A stretch of DNA of 58,933 nt from Xylanibacter rarus (GTDB lineage Bacteria; Bacteroidota; Bacteroidia; Bacteroidales; Bacteroidaceae): the NCBI RefSeq assembly GCF_001275135.1, contig NZ_LFQU01000023.1, positions 1-58,933 of the forward strand, written 5' to 3'. Of the stretch, positions 1 through 7,510 are shown in pieces. The position numbers and the translations under genes were made by a program. Below the pieces are notes generated by a model. That model was not told the DNA's origin. It saw only the letters and a program-made list of their open reading frames with translations, and did no database searches. Position 1 is the stretch's first letter, and every line of letters starts with the position of its first letter.

Positions 1-180
1 CACTTAGGATGGGCAGCTGAAGAGGTTGACGCTAAGCTCCACTTCATCATGAAGAGCATACACGAGGCTTGTGTTAAATATGGTACACAGCCCGACGGCA
101 CTATCGACTACGTTAAGGGTGCTAACATCGCAGGTTTCATGAAGGTGGCTCAGGCTATGCTCGAGCAGGGTATTATCTAA
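1..180 (+). CDS. gdhA: Glutamate dehydrogenase, C-terminal end (partial, runs off the left edge)
   Basis: The first 180 bases are open from base 1 and end at TAA 178-180, giving the last 59 residues of a protein. The tail contains KLHFIMKSIHEAC and the ending ANIAGFMKVAQAML, which I recognise as the C-terminus of hexameric NADP-type glutamate dehydrogenase. That enzyme reductively aminates 2-oxoglutarate to glutamate in the cytoplasm and is the main ammonium-assimilation route in many Bacteroidota. The catalytic and nucleotide-binding parts lie outside the window, so cofactor preference cannot be read here. The next gene starts 16 bases downstream on the same strand. Confidence 0.85.
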   Translation, partial: HLGWAAEEVDAKLHFIMKSIHEACVKYGTQPDGTIDYVKGANIAGFMKVAQAMLEQGII

Positions 181-196
181 TACCTTAGAGATATAA

Positions 197-781
197 GTGA
201 TAAACAGAATAATTCTCATAATTACATTTTTATGGCTTGGCCATACTTTTCTCCCGGCACAGGAGAAAGGTATGGCCAGCTATTATTCTAACCGTCTGCA
301 TGGACGGAGGATGAGCGACGGCACAAGATACCACAGAGACAGCCTCATCTGCGCCCACAAGAAATACGAACTGGGCACCATGCTGAAGGTTACAAACATT
401 AAAAACGGCAAAAGCGTTGTCGTGAGAGTGGCCGACAGATGCAGCGGTCACCGCATTATCGACCTGTCATACGCCGCGGCAAAGGAGATAGGCATCATCA
501 GGGCTGGCGTAGCCATGGTCAGGGTGGAAAAATATGAAGAGGAGAAAGGCGTTCCGTTCAGAAACGAGAAAAAAATTGAACTGCCCGAACTTGACTATGA
601 GATAACGGAGAAGGACGACGACTTCACGCCGGAATGGATGAGAAACGGCACAGAACAAAGCAAGACGAACAGCAAGAAAGGCAAAGAACACAAAGGCAAG
701 GAGCCAAAAGACAAGAAACATAAGGAAAACAAGAAGCATAAAGAACATAAGGAACATAACAAGAAGAACAAAAAACAATAG
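197..781 (+). CDS. RlpA-like double-psi beta-barrel exported protein with Lys-rich tail
   Basis: 194 residues from a GTG start. This start is chosen because it alone supplies the hydrophobic signal peptide (residues 1-21, ending LPAQ); the next in-frame Met is residue 26. Residues 26-112 form a double-psi beta-barrel of the RlpA type: the opening GMASYYS, then VRVADRC and RIIDLSYAAAKEIG, which match the conserved Asp-containing core. RlpA proteins are peptidoglycan-binding lytic transglycosylases that act on naked glycan at division sites; whether this one is catalytic is not shown. Residues 148-194 are almost entirely Lys, Glu, His and Asn, a low-complexity basic tail absent from the family core. 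It lies 16 nt after gdhA and may be co-transcribed. Confidence 0.75.
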   Translation: MINRIILIITFLWLGHTFLPAQEKGMASYYSNRLHGRRMSDGTRYHRDSLICAHKKYELGTMLKVTNIKNGKSVVVRVADRCSGHRIIDLSYAAAKEIGIIRAGVAMVRVEKYEEEKGVPFRNEKKIELPELDYEITEKDDDFTPEWMRNGTEQSKTNSKKGKEHKGKEPKDKKHKENKKHKEHKEHNKKNKKQ

Positions 782-850
782 TTTGACTTATGTTTCCCGT
801 ATGCATAACGCGTGGCTTACACTGCAAAACTCGCAACGCATACGCAACAG

Positions 851-1346
851 AAAAAGTTTTTCAAAGAGAAACGTCACTCATCACATCTGCACGTAACACA
901 TTCGTATCCAACAACATACAGCGTGACGAGTTGCATTCTCAACTCATCACAGTTCATCACATATTAATATTTTCAGCCACAATATGGTATAACCGAGCAC
1001 GCAGCAATACTGCAAGATGTACATACCGGCATACGTCAAGCACAAAAATGCATGCCTTAAATTTCACAATAATATTCTCTTCATCAAATAACAGAGCCAA
1101 CCCTCAACAGCTGTCTGCTTAACCGAAGAGATTTCACTCAAAAATCAAATACTCTATTTGGGCTTTATCAAGATATACCCTGTTTAAGTTCTTAAAATTT
1201 AGGAGAGGACAACACAGGACCAAATCAGATAAAGAGACATGCCGTGATGAGTTGTCTTTTCAACTCGTCACACTATAACTGACTACATAACAGCAGGTTA
1301 TGGCCGTTTGTGACGAGTGACGTTTCTTTTACAAAAAAATTTTTTG
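851..1346. repeat. Interspersed repeat element with inverted ends, copy A (GTGACGAGT family)
   Basis: The left end is an A/T-rich run followed by GTCACTCATCAC (873-884). The right end is GTGACGAGTGAC (1310-1321) followed by an A/T run, so the ends are inverted repeats of about 30 bases. Inside are two hairpins: GTGACGAGTTG 923-933 with CAACTCATCAC 940-950, and GTGATGAGTTG 1244-1254 with CAACTCGTCAC 1261-1271. The same plan recurs at 26885-27110. No transposase is encoded, so it resembles a non-autonomous, MITE-like element. The assignment is by structure only. Confidence 0.7.
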
Positions 1347-1418
1347 TTTCCCCCTACCCTGCCGCCACTCAGTGGCATACATCATGCCGTTACTTGTCAA
1401 GATATGCCTAACCACAAT

Positions 1419-1490
1419 CCAAAAGGGCACCTTTCATAATGCAAAACACGGCATATGAGAACACAAAAGACGGTGTTTTACAATGTAAAT
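1419..1490. repeat. Short A4/T4 interspersed repeat block, copy 1
   Basis: The block has alternating short units such as CCAAAAGGGCACCTTT, TGCAAAACACGG and CACAAAAGACGGTGTTTTAC. Related units occur at 26765-26855 and 53333-53400. I recall similar alternating AAAAGG/CTTTT units between genes of Prevotella; that recollection was not checked. No coding potential is seen. Confidence 0.5.
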
Positions 1491-1609
1491 CATAGCGTTC
1501 TGCATAATATAATTTTCAAGACAATGAGTTAACGTTTTGGCGTTTTCCCTGAATAGAGCCGCAATAATGTTAAAATATTTAAACCAAACAACTATTATTT
1601 TTACTTTTA

Positions 1610-1641
1610 TTTGGTTTATATTATAAACTGCTTTATATTTG
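1610..1641 (+). promoter_or_regulatory. Promoter (-33 TTTG, -7 TATATTTG) for the 1741-3789 operon
   Basis: TTTG at 1610-1613 and TATATTTG at 1634-1641 are separated by 20 bases, an exact fit to the Bacteroidota primary-sigma consensus. Transcription would begin near 1647, leaving a leader of about 95 bases before the ATG at 1741. Confidence 0.65.
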
Positions 1642-1740
1642 CAATATATCCGGATAAAACTCGTGAAGCCACAGCTGCAGAGTGACTGAAACGAGTGTGA
1701 GAACTGTAAATGAAGTTTATAACAGTTAAAACCTATTCCT

Positions 1741-2133
1741 ATGAAAAAGGCGATATTAAACACCGCTATGCTGGCCATAGCACTTATGGCCACAGCAACC
1801 GCCTCGGCACAAAGAGACATGCAGCTCACCATAAGCAACATACCGAACGACAAGGGGCAGATACTTGTAGCCACGAAGAGCGGACAATGGGCTAAGGTGA
1901 AAGCCGAGAAAGGCAAGATTGAAACCACCATAAAGGACGTGCCCGACGGAAAGGGCACCATATATGTCTTTCATGACGAGAACGGCAACGGACAACTCGA
2001 CGAGAAGGACAATATACCAATGGAATACTGCGCCTTCGGAGACTATGAACTGAGCGAAAGCAACAGCAAGGTAGACATCGAGCTTATATATGTCCCCGAC
2101 AAGATGAAGGGACATGACAGACAGGCAGACTGA
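1741..2133 (+). CDS. Exported DUF2141 family protein
   Basis: 130 residues. A signal peptide covers residues 1-24 (Lys-Lys start, Ala-rich core, cleavage near ASAQ). The rest is a single DUF2141 domain, recognised from NDKGQILVA near residue 38 and the family hallmark FHDENGNGQLD around residue 78. The family has no established biochemical role; its members are small exported beta-rich proteins. The DENGNGQLD segment resembles a calcium-binding loop, but binding is inference. It is the first gene of a likely four-gene unit, with a good promoter 100 bases upstream and a membrane-protein gene 88 bases downstream. Confidence 0.75.
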   Translation: MKKAILNTAMLAIALMATATASAQRDMQLTISNIPNDKGQILVATKSGQWAKVKAEKGKIETTIKDVPDGKGTIYVFHDENGNGQLDEKDNIPMEYCAFGDYELSESNSKVDIELIYVPDKMKGHDRQAD

Positions 2134-2221
2134 CCGGCTGACAACCTCCTAACACCGGCCACTAAAAGCGGGCCGGTGCCGGAGATTATACAATATTAAG
2201 AACAACAAAATTAAATTTGAA

Positions 2222-2821
2222 ATGGACAATAACGAAAAACTCTCGGCTGAACGCAGCCTCAAGATAATAAGCGAGACCATTGAGCAAAGCCGCACCGACA
2301 TAATGCGCAACGCCGGAATGCCGATGATATTCTGGGGCATACTCACATGCATAACATCTGTGACTGTGTGTTATTTATGGCAGGCAACGGACAATCCGTC
2401 ATGGAATGCACTTTGGTTCCTGATGGCCGTCATTGGATGGAGCGTTACGGCAGCAAAGAGCCGCAAGGACAAGAAAAGGCCTACGAACTTCTTCAGCAGA
2501 GTGCTCAAAATATCATGGATATCTTTCGGTCTGTTTGCACTCATAGCAGCCGTCATAGGCACGCTTTCGTTTGACAGCACGGTGTATATGGTCAAGCTGC
2601 CTATAACAACAGTGCTGATACTTCTGCTGGGACTCACTGGGCTGATTACGGGCCTTGTGCTCCGCCACACCTTCATAACCGCATTCTCCGTGGCATCAGT
2701 GGTGCCAGCCAACTTTGCGCTTATGTATCCCGGACCGTATGAATCGCTTGCAATATGCATTACATCGCTTTTCATTCTGGTGATACCCGGAATAATCATT
2801 AACCGACAATATAAAAAATAA
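2222..2821 (+). CDS. Small integral membrane protein, first of two paralogues
   Basis: 199 residues of unknown function. The N-terminal 30 residues are a charged helix (KLSAERSLKII, ETIEQSR) facing the cytoplasm. Five or six hydrophobic spans follow, roughly at residues 33-53, 62-78, 96-115, 124-147, 150-165 and 173-193. The next gene encodes a protein with the same N-terminal helix and the same span layout, so the pair arose by duplication. No catalytic motif, transporter signature or metal site is visible. It sits between a DUF2141 gene and, beyond its paralogue, a winged-helix regulator, which suggests a membrane partner of that regulator. That role is inference. Confidence 0.7.
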   Translation: MDNNEKLSAERSLKIISETIEQSRTDIMRNAGMPMIFWGILTCITSVTVCYLWQATDNPSWNALWFLMAVIGWSVTAAKSRKDKKRPTNFFSRVLKISWISFGLFALIAAVIGTLSFDSTVYMVKLPITTVLILLLGLTGLITGLVLRHTFITAFSVASVVPANFALMYPGPYESLAICITSLFILVIPGIIINRQYKK

Positions 2822-2825
2822 CGAT

Positions 2826-3488
2826 ATGGAAACGGAAGAAAACAAGAAGCTTTCAGCAGAACACAGTATCGAGATTATACGCGAAACTATTGAGCAAAGC
2901 CGAAAAGTAATTACACGCAACTGCGCAATAACTCTTCTGACATGGGGCATTCTTATATGCGTAACGGCAACCGTTATAGGATTGTTGTGGAGCTACACAA
3001 ACTCTTATTACTGCAATCTCGGATGGATTGTGATGGTCTTCATCGGGCTGATAATCAACCACAAAATGATTAAAGAAGAAGACACAGCCGGTGTACCAAA
3101 ATCATTCATAAATGACATCACAAAAAATATATGGAGAACATTTGCAGTGGTAATATTCACTTCAACTGTGGCGAGTCAGGTTACCAATTTTGGGAATGAC
3201 CCTATAGCCCAAGAACTGCCGATATCTGCCACAATAAACATCTGCATGACTTTTGCAGCCATAATGACCGGCATCGTGCTGAAAAGCGAGATGATATCGC
3301 TGTTCGCCTGCAGTGGTTCATATGCCAGCATAAAAGCAGCCCTTGATTGTAACGGACCGGAAGAGATGGCGGCCGTTATCTTTGGCGGAATGCTGATGAT
3401 GGTTATACCAGGGGCTATCGCATTATACAGGAACAGAAAGCCAAAAGGCATACAGAACGAAACAAAATTGAACGAGAAAGAACAATAA
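2826..3488 (+). CDS. Small integral membrane protein, second of two paralogues
   Basis: 220 residues, starting 4 bases after the stop of its paralogue, so translation is probably coupled. The N-terminal helix repeats the same pattern (KLSAEHSIEII, ETIEQSR), and WGILICVTAT aligns with WGILTCITSV of the first copy. About five membrane spans follow, with a charged C-terminal tail after residue 200. The central loop (about residues 80-95, KEEDTAGVPKS) is longer and more acidic than in the first copy. The function is unknown. The conserved N-terminal helix suggests that this part, rather than the divergent membrane region, makes a shared contact. The regulator gene follows 13 bases later. Confidence 0.7.
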   Translation: METEENKKLSAEHSIEIIRETIEQSRKVITRNCAITLLTWGILICVTATVIGLLWSYTNSYYCNLGWIVMVFIGLIINHKMIKEEDTAGVPKSFINDITKNIWRTFAVVIFTSTVASQVTNFGNDPIAQELPISATINICMTFAAIMTGIVLKSEMISLFACSGSYASIKAALDCNGPEEMAAVIFGGMLMMVIPGAIALYRNRKPKGIQNETKLNEKEQ

Positions 3489-3501
3489 CTGAAAAGCAAG
3501 A

Positions 3502-3789
3502 ATGTTTAAACCACTTGACCCGCTGCTGCACAGCGAACTGCGACTGGCCGTCATGTCGATACTGATGAGCGTAGACGAAGCCGACTTCGTTTATCTGAAA
3601 GAACAGACCAGGGCCACGGCAGGCAACCTGAGCGTGCAGCTTGACAAACTAAGCAACGCAGGATATATTGAGATCCAAAAGGGATTTCAAGGCAAAAAGC
3701 CGCGCACAACGTGCCGCATAACCGATAAGGGACTGAAGGCCTTTGAGGAATATGTAGAGGCGCTGAGAAGCTATATCTCACCGCAATAG
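3502..3789 (+). CDS. Winged-helix transcriptional regulator (HTH_34 / MarR-like)
   Basis: 95 residues forming a single winged helix-turn-helix of the small HTH_34 type. Helix 2 and the recognition helix are near residues 30-52 (TAGNLSVQLDKLSNAGYI). The basic wing (KGFQGKKPRTTCRITDKG) spans residues 54-72, and a C-terminal helix is likely to dimerise. No ligand domain is present, as is usual for this family. The family is often encoded beside small membrane proteins in Bacteroidota, matching the two paralogues directly upstream. It probably binds an operator of its own operon, but no clear operator was seen near the 1610-1641 promoter. Confidence 0.8.
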   Translation: MFKPLDPLLHSELRLAVMSILMSVDEADFVYLKEQTRATAGNLSVQLDKLSNAGYIEIQKGFQGKKPRTTCRITDKGLKAFEEYVEALRSYISPQ

Positions 3790-3870
3790 GCGCCTGGCAC
3801 ATACTGCAAAACGAAATAAAACCAGAGGCCATAAATACGCCCGAACACAATATATTCAGACAAACAACAA

Positions 3871-3903
3871 AAAAATGGGGAGCCAGCCAAAGCCGGTTCC
3901 CCA
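3871..3903 (-). terminator. Intrinsic terminator of the ilvA-ridA region
   Basis: TGGGGAGCC (from 3876) pairs with GGTTCCCCA (to 3903). Read on the minus strand, the stem is followed by a T-rich run (complement of 3866-3875), fitting a terminator just after the ridA stop. It may also stop rightward transcripts from 3789, but the plus-strand T run is weak. Confidence 0.65.
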
Positions 3904-3924
3904 TAAACTTTATTATTGGCAATA

Positions 3925-4305
3925 TTATTTCTCTAATGTTGCAACAACTTCAATCTCAACAAGAGCGCCTTTAGGCAGAGTCTTAACGGCAACAGCAGAA
4001 CGTGCCGGGAACGGCTCCTTGAAGAATGTAGCGTAAACCTCGTTCATGGCAGCGAAGTTGTCCATGTCTGAAAGGAATACTGTTGTCTTAACAACATGTG
4101 TAAGGTCTATACCAGCCTCAGCCAATACGTTGGTAACGTTTGTGAGCGACTGCTTTGTCTGCTCCTTGATACCGCCTTCTGCAAATTCACCTGTTGCAGG
4201 GTCGATTGGCACCTGACCTGATGCGAATACGAATCCACCGGCTACGATAGCCTGGCTGTAAGGCCCTAAAGCCTTAGGAGCTTTGTCTGAATGTAGTGCT
4301 TTCAT
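3925..4305 (-). CDS. ridA: RidA family enamine/imine deaminase
   Basis: 126 residues, the normal length for the RidA (YjgF/YER057c/UK114) family. Recognisable segments are ALGPYSQAI near residue 12, ASGQVPIDPATG at 28-39 and the strongly conserved FPARSAVAV near residue 99, whose Arg binds the substrate carboxylate. RidA trimers hydrolyse the unstable 2-aminoacrylate and 2-aminocrotonate released by PLP-dependent dehydratases, so that they do not damage other PLP enzymes. The gene lies just downstream of threonine ammonia-lyase on the same strand, 123 bases away. That enzyme is the main source of these intermediates, so the neighbourhood supports the call. Confidence 0.9.
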   Translation of the reverse strand: MKALHSDKAPKALGPYSQAIVAGGFVFASGQVPIDPATGEFAEGGIKEQTKQSLTNVTNVLAEAGIDLTHVVKTTVFLSDMDNFAAMNEVYATFFKEPFPARSAVAVKTLPKGALVEIEVVATLEK

Positions 4306-4428
4306 TTCTCTTTAATTTTAAAAATTTTATTGTTATTATTATCTTATTACTTTAATTGTTCTGCATGACACACCATACGCATAAGCAACTGCCGCGCCAT
4401 GACTGTACACACGCCGCCGGAAGGCTGA

Positions 4429-5623
4429 CTATTTAAGTTTGAAGCCCTTTGACTTCAGGCTCTCCTTAATCTCCTCCACATGCTCGTGGTTACGTGTCTC
4501 AATCTTTACGCTCAGCTCACATGCATTGATCTTCTTGCTGTATGCGCTGCGCTCATGATATACGCTAAGCACATTGCCGCCCATGCCTGCGATAACGCCG
4601 TTGACCTCATAGAGCTGTCCGGGTTTGTCGTCAAGCTCCATTGATATTGTGCATATACGGCCGCCCTTCTCCAGACCGCGGTTGATAACACGGTTAAGAA
4701 TAGTAACGTCGATGTTTCCGCCGCTGACAAGACAGATGGTCTTCTTGCCCTTGATAGGCACCTTGTTGAACATAGCAGCCGCAACGCTTACAGCTCCTGC
4801 TCCCTCGGCAACGATCTTCTCCTCTTCAAGCAGACGCAGGATTGCTGCGCATATCTCGTCTTCAGACACGGTGCAGATATCGTCAACATACTTTGAGCAG
4901 ATGTCGTAAGTAAGGTCGCCAGGAGTCTTAACGGCAATACCGTCGGCAACAGTAGACACCTGAGGCAATGTTATAGCCTGTTTCTGCTTGATGCTCTCAT
5001 ACATGCTGGGAGCACCGGCAGCCTGAACGCCATAAATCTCTATTTTAGGATTGAGCGACTTCATGGCGTATGCCACACCACTGATCAGACCGCCACCGCC
5101 GATAGGCACGACAACTGCCTGAACATCAGGAAGCTGCTCGAGCAGTTCTAGACCTATGTGTGCCTTGTCCTGCTATCACGTGTTCGTCGTTGAACGGATG
5201 AACGAAGGTGTAACCCATCTCGTCGCGCAACTGCATTGCACGCTGATATGCATCATCGTAAACACCGGGCACGAGACAAATCTCGGCACCGAGACGGCGC
5301 GTAGCCTCAACCTTGCTGATAGGCGCGCCTTCAGGAAGACAGATGAGCGACTTGATGCCGTGTGACGTAGCACCGAGAGCCACGCCCTGGGCATGGTTGC
5401 CGGCTGAGCAGGCCACAACGCCGCGCTTCTTTTCTTCCTCTGTAAGCTGAGATATTTTGTAATAAGCTCCGCGGATCTTGAACGAACCTGTTATCTGAAG
5501 GTTCTCCGGTTTCAGATATATATCACTTTCCGGATTAAGCTTAGGAGCTCTGACAAGGTCAGTACGTCTTAATATTTCACCAAGCACATACCGCGCTCTG
5601 TAAAGATCATCTAAATTGAGCAT
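4429..5623 (-). pseudogene. ilvA: Threonine ammonia-lyase, broken by a one-base frameshift
   Basis: This is a PLP-dependent threonine dehydratase with a C-terminal ACT domain, converting threonine to 2-oxobutanoate and ammonia. The N-terminal half reads from ATG 5623 and carries the PLP lysine in GSFKIRGA (Lys49) and the SAGNHAQG loop. After AGQGT the frame is lost and stops at 5126. The next frame resumes with PIGGGGLISG and continues through the ACT domain (about 75 residues) to 4429. Removing one base near 5157-5161 gives about 397 residues, the usual length. The extra base is in an alternating CA/TG run, not a homopolymer. Either the gene is inactive or the base is a consensus error; every other motif is intact. 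Translation from 5109 alone would make a domain without the PLP lysine. Confidence 0.8.
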
Positions 5624-5652
5624 AATATTAAATTTAACAGATTTTGGTAACA

Positions 5653-5684
5653 CAAAATTACAACATTTTTTCGTAGCCGACGAA
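5653..5684 (-). promoter_or_regulatory. Promoter for ilvA (-7 TAATTTTG, -33 TTCG)
   Basis: On the minus strand, TAATTTTG occupies 5660-5653 and a one-mismatch -33 box, TTCG, occupies 5684-5681, with 20 bases between. Transcription would start near 5647, about 24 bases before the ATG at 5623. This supports that start over the upstream in-frame codon at 5653. Confidence 0.5.
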
Positions 5685-5808
5685 TATCGTCCTATTTATT
5701 TTCACCTATTTAACATAATGTCCCGCACCAATAGAAAAACAAAAAGGAACGTCATCTGTTTTCAAAAAGGACAAAACTTGCATAAATGCAACATGCATGA
5801 TTTCATTG

Positions 5809-5840
5809 TTTGTGCAAATCATAATAAATGCTTACCTTTG
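5809..5840 (+). promoter_or_regulatory. Promoter for glycerate kinase gene (-33 TTTG, -7 TACCTTTG)
   Basis: TTTG 5809-5812 and TACCTTTG 5833-5840 are 20 bases apart, an exact consensus match. The leader to the ATG at 6032 would be about 185 bases, unusually long. It contains a G/C-rich segment around 5870-5885 (GGCGGCACAGCCGGC) that could fold. No known riboswitch was recognised. Confidence 0.6.
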
Positions 5841-6031
5841 CGCAAGTTAAAGCCTGTACAGTTTTTTTACGGCGGCACAGCCGGCAAACAGTTTGACTGC
5901 GGTGTTTTAATAAAAAAACTGCATGACTGACGCCTAAAGCCAAGTCTGCAATGACCGCATCGCACATGAATGTAACCGGCGTGCAGAAGATGAGCATTAA
6001 CCGAAGAAAAACTCAAAAAAACATATAAGAC

Positions 6032-7126
6032 ATGAAATATATTCTGGCAATAGACTCGTTTAAGGGCTGCCTTACGTCATACGAAGCCGAAAAGGCAGTC
6101 AGCGAAGCCATAACCGACAACGACAACAGATTTCAGACAGAACTCATTCCTGTTTCTGACGGAGGCGAAGGCATGCTGAAGGCATTTGCCGGCGCACTTA
6201 AAGCAGATATCGTTACAACAGCCGTACACGGCCCAATGATGCGGCTCACGGAGGCTGAGTACGGAATAACGGCCGATGGCACGGCTATAATAGAGACGGC
6301 ACAGGCATGCGGACTGACGCTGGTAGACGAGGAGGAGCGCAACCCCATGCGCGCCACGTCGTATGGCGCAGGCGAACTGATAGCGTCGGCATTTAAGCGC
6401 GGATGCAGAAAGTTTATAGTAGGTCTGGGCGGGAGCGCCACAAGCGATGCGGGCATAGGCATGATGATGGCCATAACCGACAAGCTGGCACCTAGGGGCG
6501 GCCACTTTGACGACATTGCCGCAGAACTGCGCGACGGCTGCCGCTTCACTCTTGCTTCTGACGTAACCAATCCGCTCTACGGCCCCGACGGGGCTGCTGC
6601 AGTGTTCGGACCGCAGAAAGGGGCAACGCCCGACATGATTAAGATGCTCGACAGCCGCGCAATGAGATTTGCCGAAATATCGGCTCGCCACTTCGGCTAC
6701 GACTTGTCCGACAGGCCCGGAGCAGGAGCTGCAGGCGGACTGGGCTATGCCTTCATGCAATATCTCGGAGCAGAGATGAAGGCGGGCGCCGAACTTATGC
6801 TCAGCCTGGCCGACTTCGACAGCCGCCTGACCGAAGACTGCTGCGTAATAACGGGCGAGGGGCATGCCGACCGCCAGACGCTAATGGGCAAGATGCCTTA
6901 TCACGTGATGAAGGCGGCAAAGGCTAAAGGGATGCCGACATGGCTCATTGCCGGAAAAGTGGACGACCGACAGGCTCTGATTGATGCCGGATTTACGCGT
7001 GTAGCGGCCGTAACGCCTGACGATGCAGACATAACCGAAGCGATGAAGAAAGACAACGCAAGCAACAACATACGCAACGCCATACGCCTGCTGCTCGAAG
7101 AAGCCTCAACCGAGAAACAGGTATAA
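6032..7126 (+). CDS. Glycerate kinase
   Basis: 364 residues, matching the glycerate kinase type 1 (GarK/GlxK) family, which phosphorylates D-glycerate with ATP and feeds it into lower glycolysis. Visible family segments are the N-terminal DSFKGCLTS (residues 8-16), DGGEGML (43-49), the Gly-rich GLGGSATSDAGIGM near residue 131, GAGAAGGLGYA near 230 and TGEGHADRQTLMGK near 274. The protein is full length with no signal peptide. The gene stands alone, with its own promoter 190 bases upstream and a strong terminator 96 bases downstream. The exact product (2- or 3-phosphoglycerate) cannot be decided from sequence here, so no symbol is given. Confidence 0.9.
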   Translation: MKYILAIDSFKGCLTSYEAEKAVSEAITDNDNRFQTELIPVSDGGEGMLKAFAGALKADIVTTAVHGPMMRLTEAEYGITADGTAIIETAQACGLTLVDEEERNPMRATSYGAGELIASAFKRGCRKFIVGLGGSATSDAGIGMMMAITDKLAPRGGHFDDIAAELRDGCRFTLASDVTNPLYGPDGAAAVFGPQKGATPDMIKMLDSRAMRFAEISARHFGYDLSDRPGAGAAGGLGYAFMQYLGAEMKAGAELMLSLADFDSRLTEDCCVITGEGHADRQTLMGKMPYHVMKAAKAKGMPTWLIAGKVDDRQALIDAGFTRVAAVTPDDADITEAMKKDNASNNIRNAIRLLLEEASTEKQV

Positions 7127-7221
7127 GTATACAGCCGAAACAATATGACGTGAACAAGCATCATCTATAAAGGGCTTGATCAGGCTCTTACGGATATGCC
7201 TTAAGCATTTTGACATACAGA

Positions 7222-7269
7222 AAACAAAACGGACAACAGTAACGCATTATATTGTTGTCCGTTTTGTTT
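7222..7269 (+). terminator. Intrinsic terminator after glycerate kinase
   Basis: A perfect 17-base stem (7222-7238 with 7253-7269, core ACGGACAACA) encloses a 14-base loop and ends in T-rich sequence. The stem is flanked by A and T runs, so it should work in both directions, also limiting leftward transcripts from the 7511-8500 gene. Confidence 0.8.
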
Positions 7270-7363
7270 ATGTATATAATTCATTCCAAATCAATATCAT
7301 TATAACTCACTGATTTACATAGCCTTACAACGTAATCACAAGCGATATTCCAATCACATTTTC

Positions 7364-7462
7364 TGTAGGGACGTACCCCAGGTGCGTCCAAATAAAAGCA
7401 ATATCATCAACATAAAAACATTCTAAGCCGAAAGACGGATGCACCTCGGGTACATCCCTACG
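7364..7462. repeat. Inverted-repeat element (GTAGGGA...TCCCTAC)
   Basis: A 26-base arm at 7364-7389 (TGTAGGGACGTACCCCAGG...) and its near-perfect complement at 7437-7462 flank 47 bases of AT-rich sequence. The arms differ at only a few positions. No coding capacity is present. It looks like a short non-autonomous inverted repeat inserted after the gene ending at 7511. Similar GTAGGG-type inverted repeats are common in Bacteroidota intergenic DNA. Confidence 0.65.
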
Positions 7463-7510
7463 TTTTTGCTCTCCGTTTTTGAATAAATTCCGTTATCCGT
7501 TCAACTCTTA

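Larger units (their letters stand above)
782..1740. other. Gene-free stretch with interspersed repeats and a promoter
   Basis: No convincing coding sequence is present in these 959 bases. They hold an inverted-ended repeat element (about 851-1346), a block of short Prevotella-type repeats (about 1419-1490) and the promoter of the following operon (1610-1641). The sequence between about 970 and 1230 inside the element has no match elsewhere in the window. Confidence 0.7.

Noticed and set aside
790-1122. Open frame of 110 codons on the plus strand in the left gene-free block
   Set aside because: It lies inside the inverted-ended repeat element, contains its hairpins in frame, has Thr/Ser/Asn-rich composition unlike any family and no start signal.
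1434-1961. Open frame of 175 codons on the minus strand
   Set aside because: It overlaps the DUF2141 gene and its promoter on the other strand and shows no family similarity; the plus-strand gene has a signal peptide and a known domain.
7364-7462. Invertible promoter switch
   Set aside because: The inverted arms enclose no promoter match and no recombinase gene is nearby, so a repeat element is the simpler reading.
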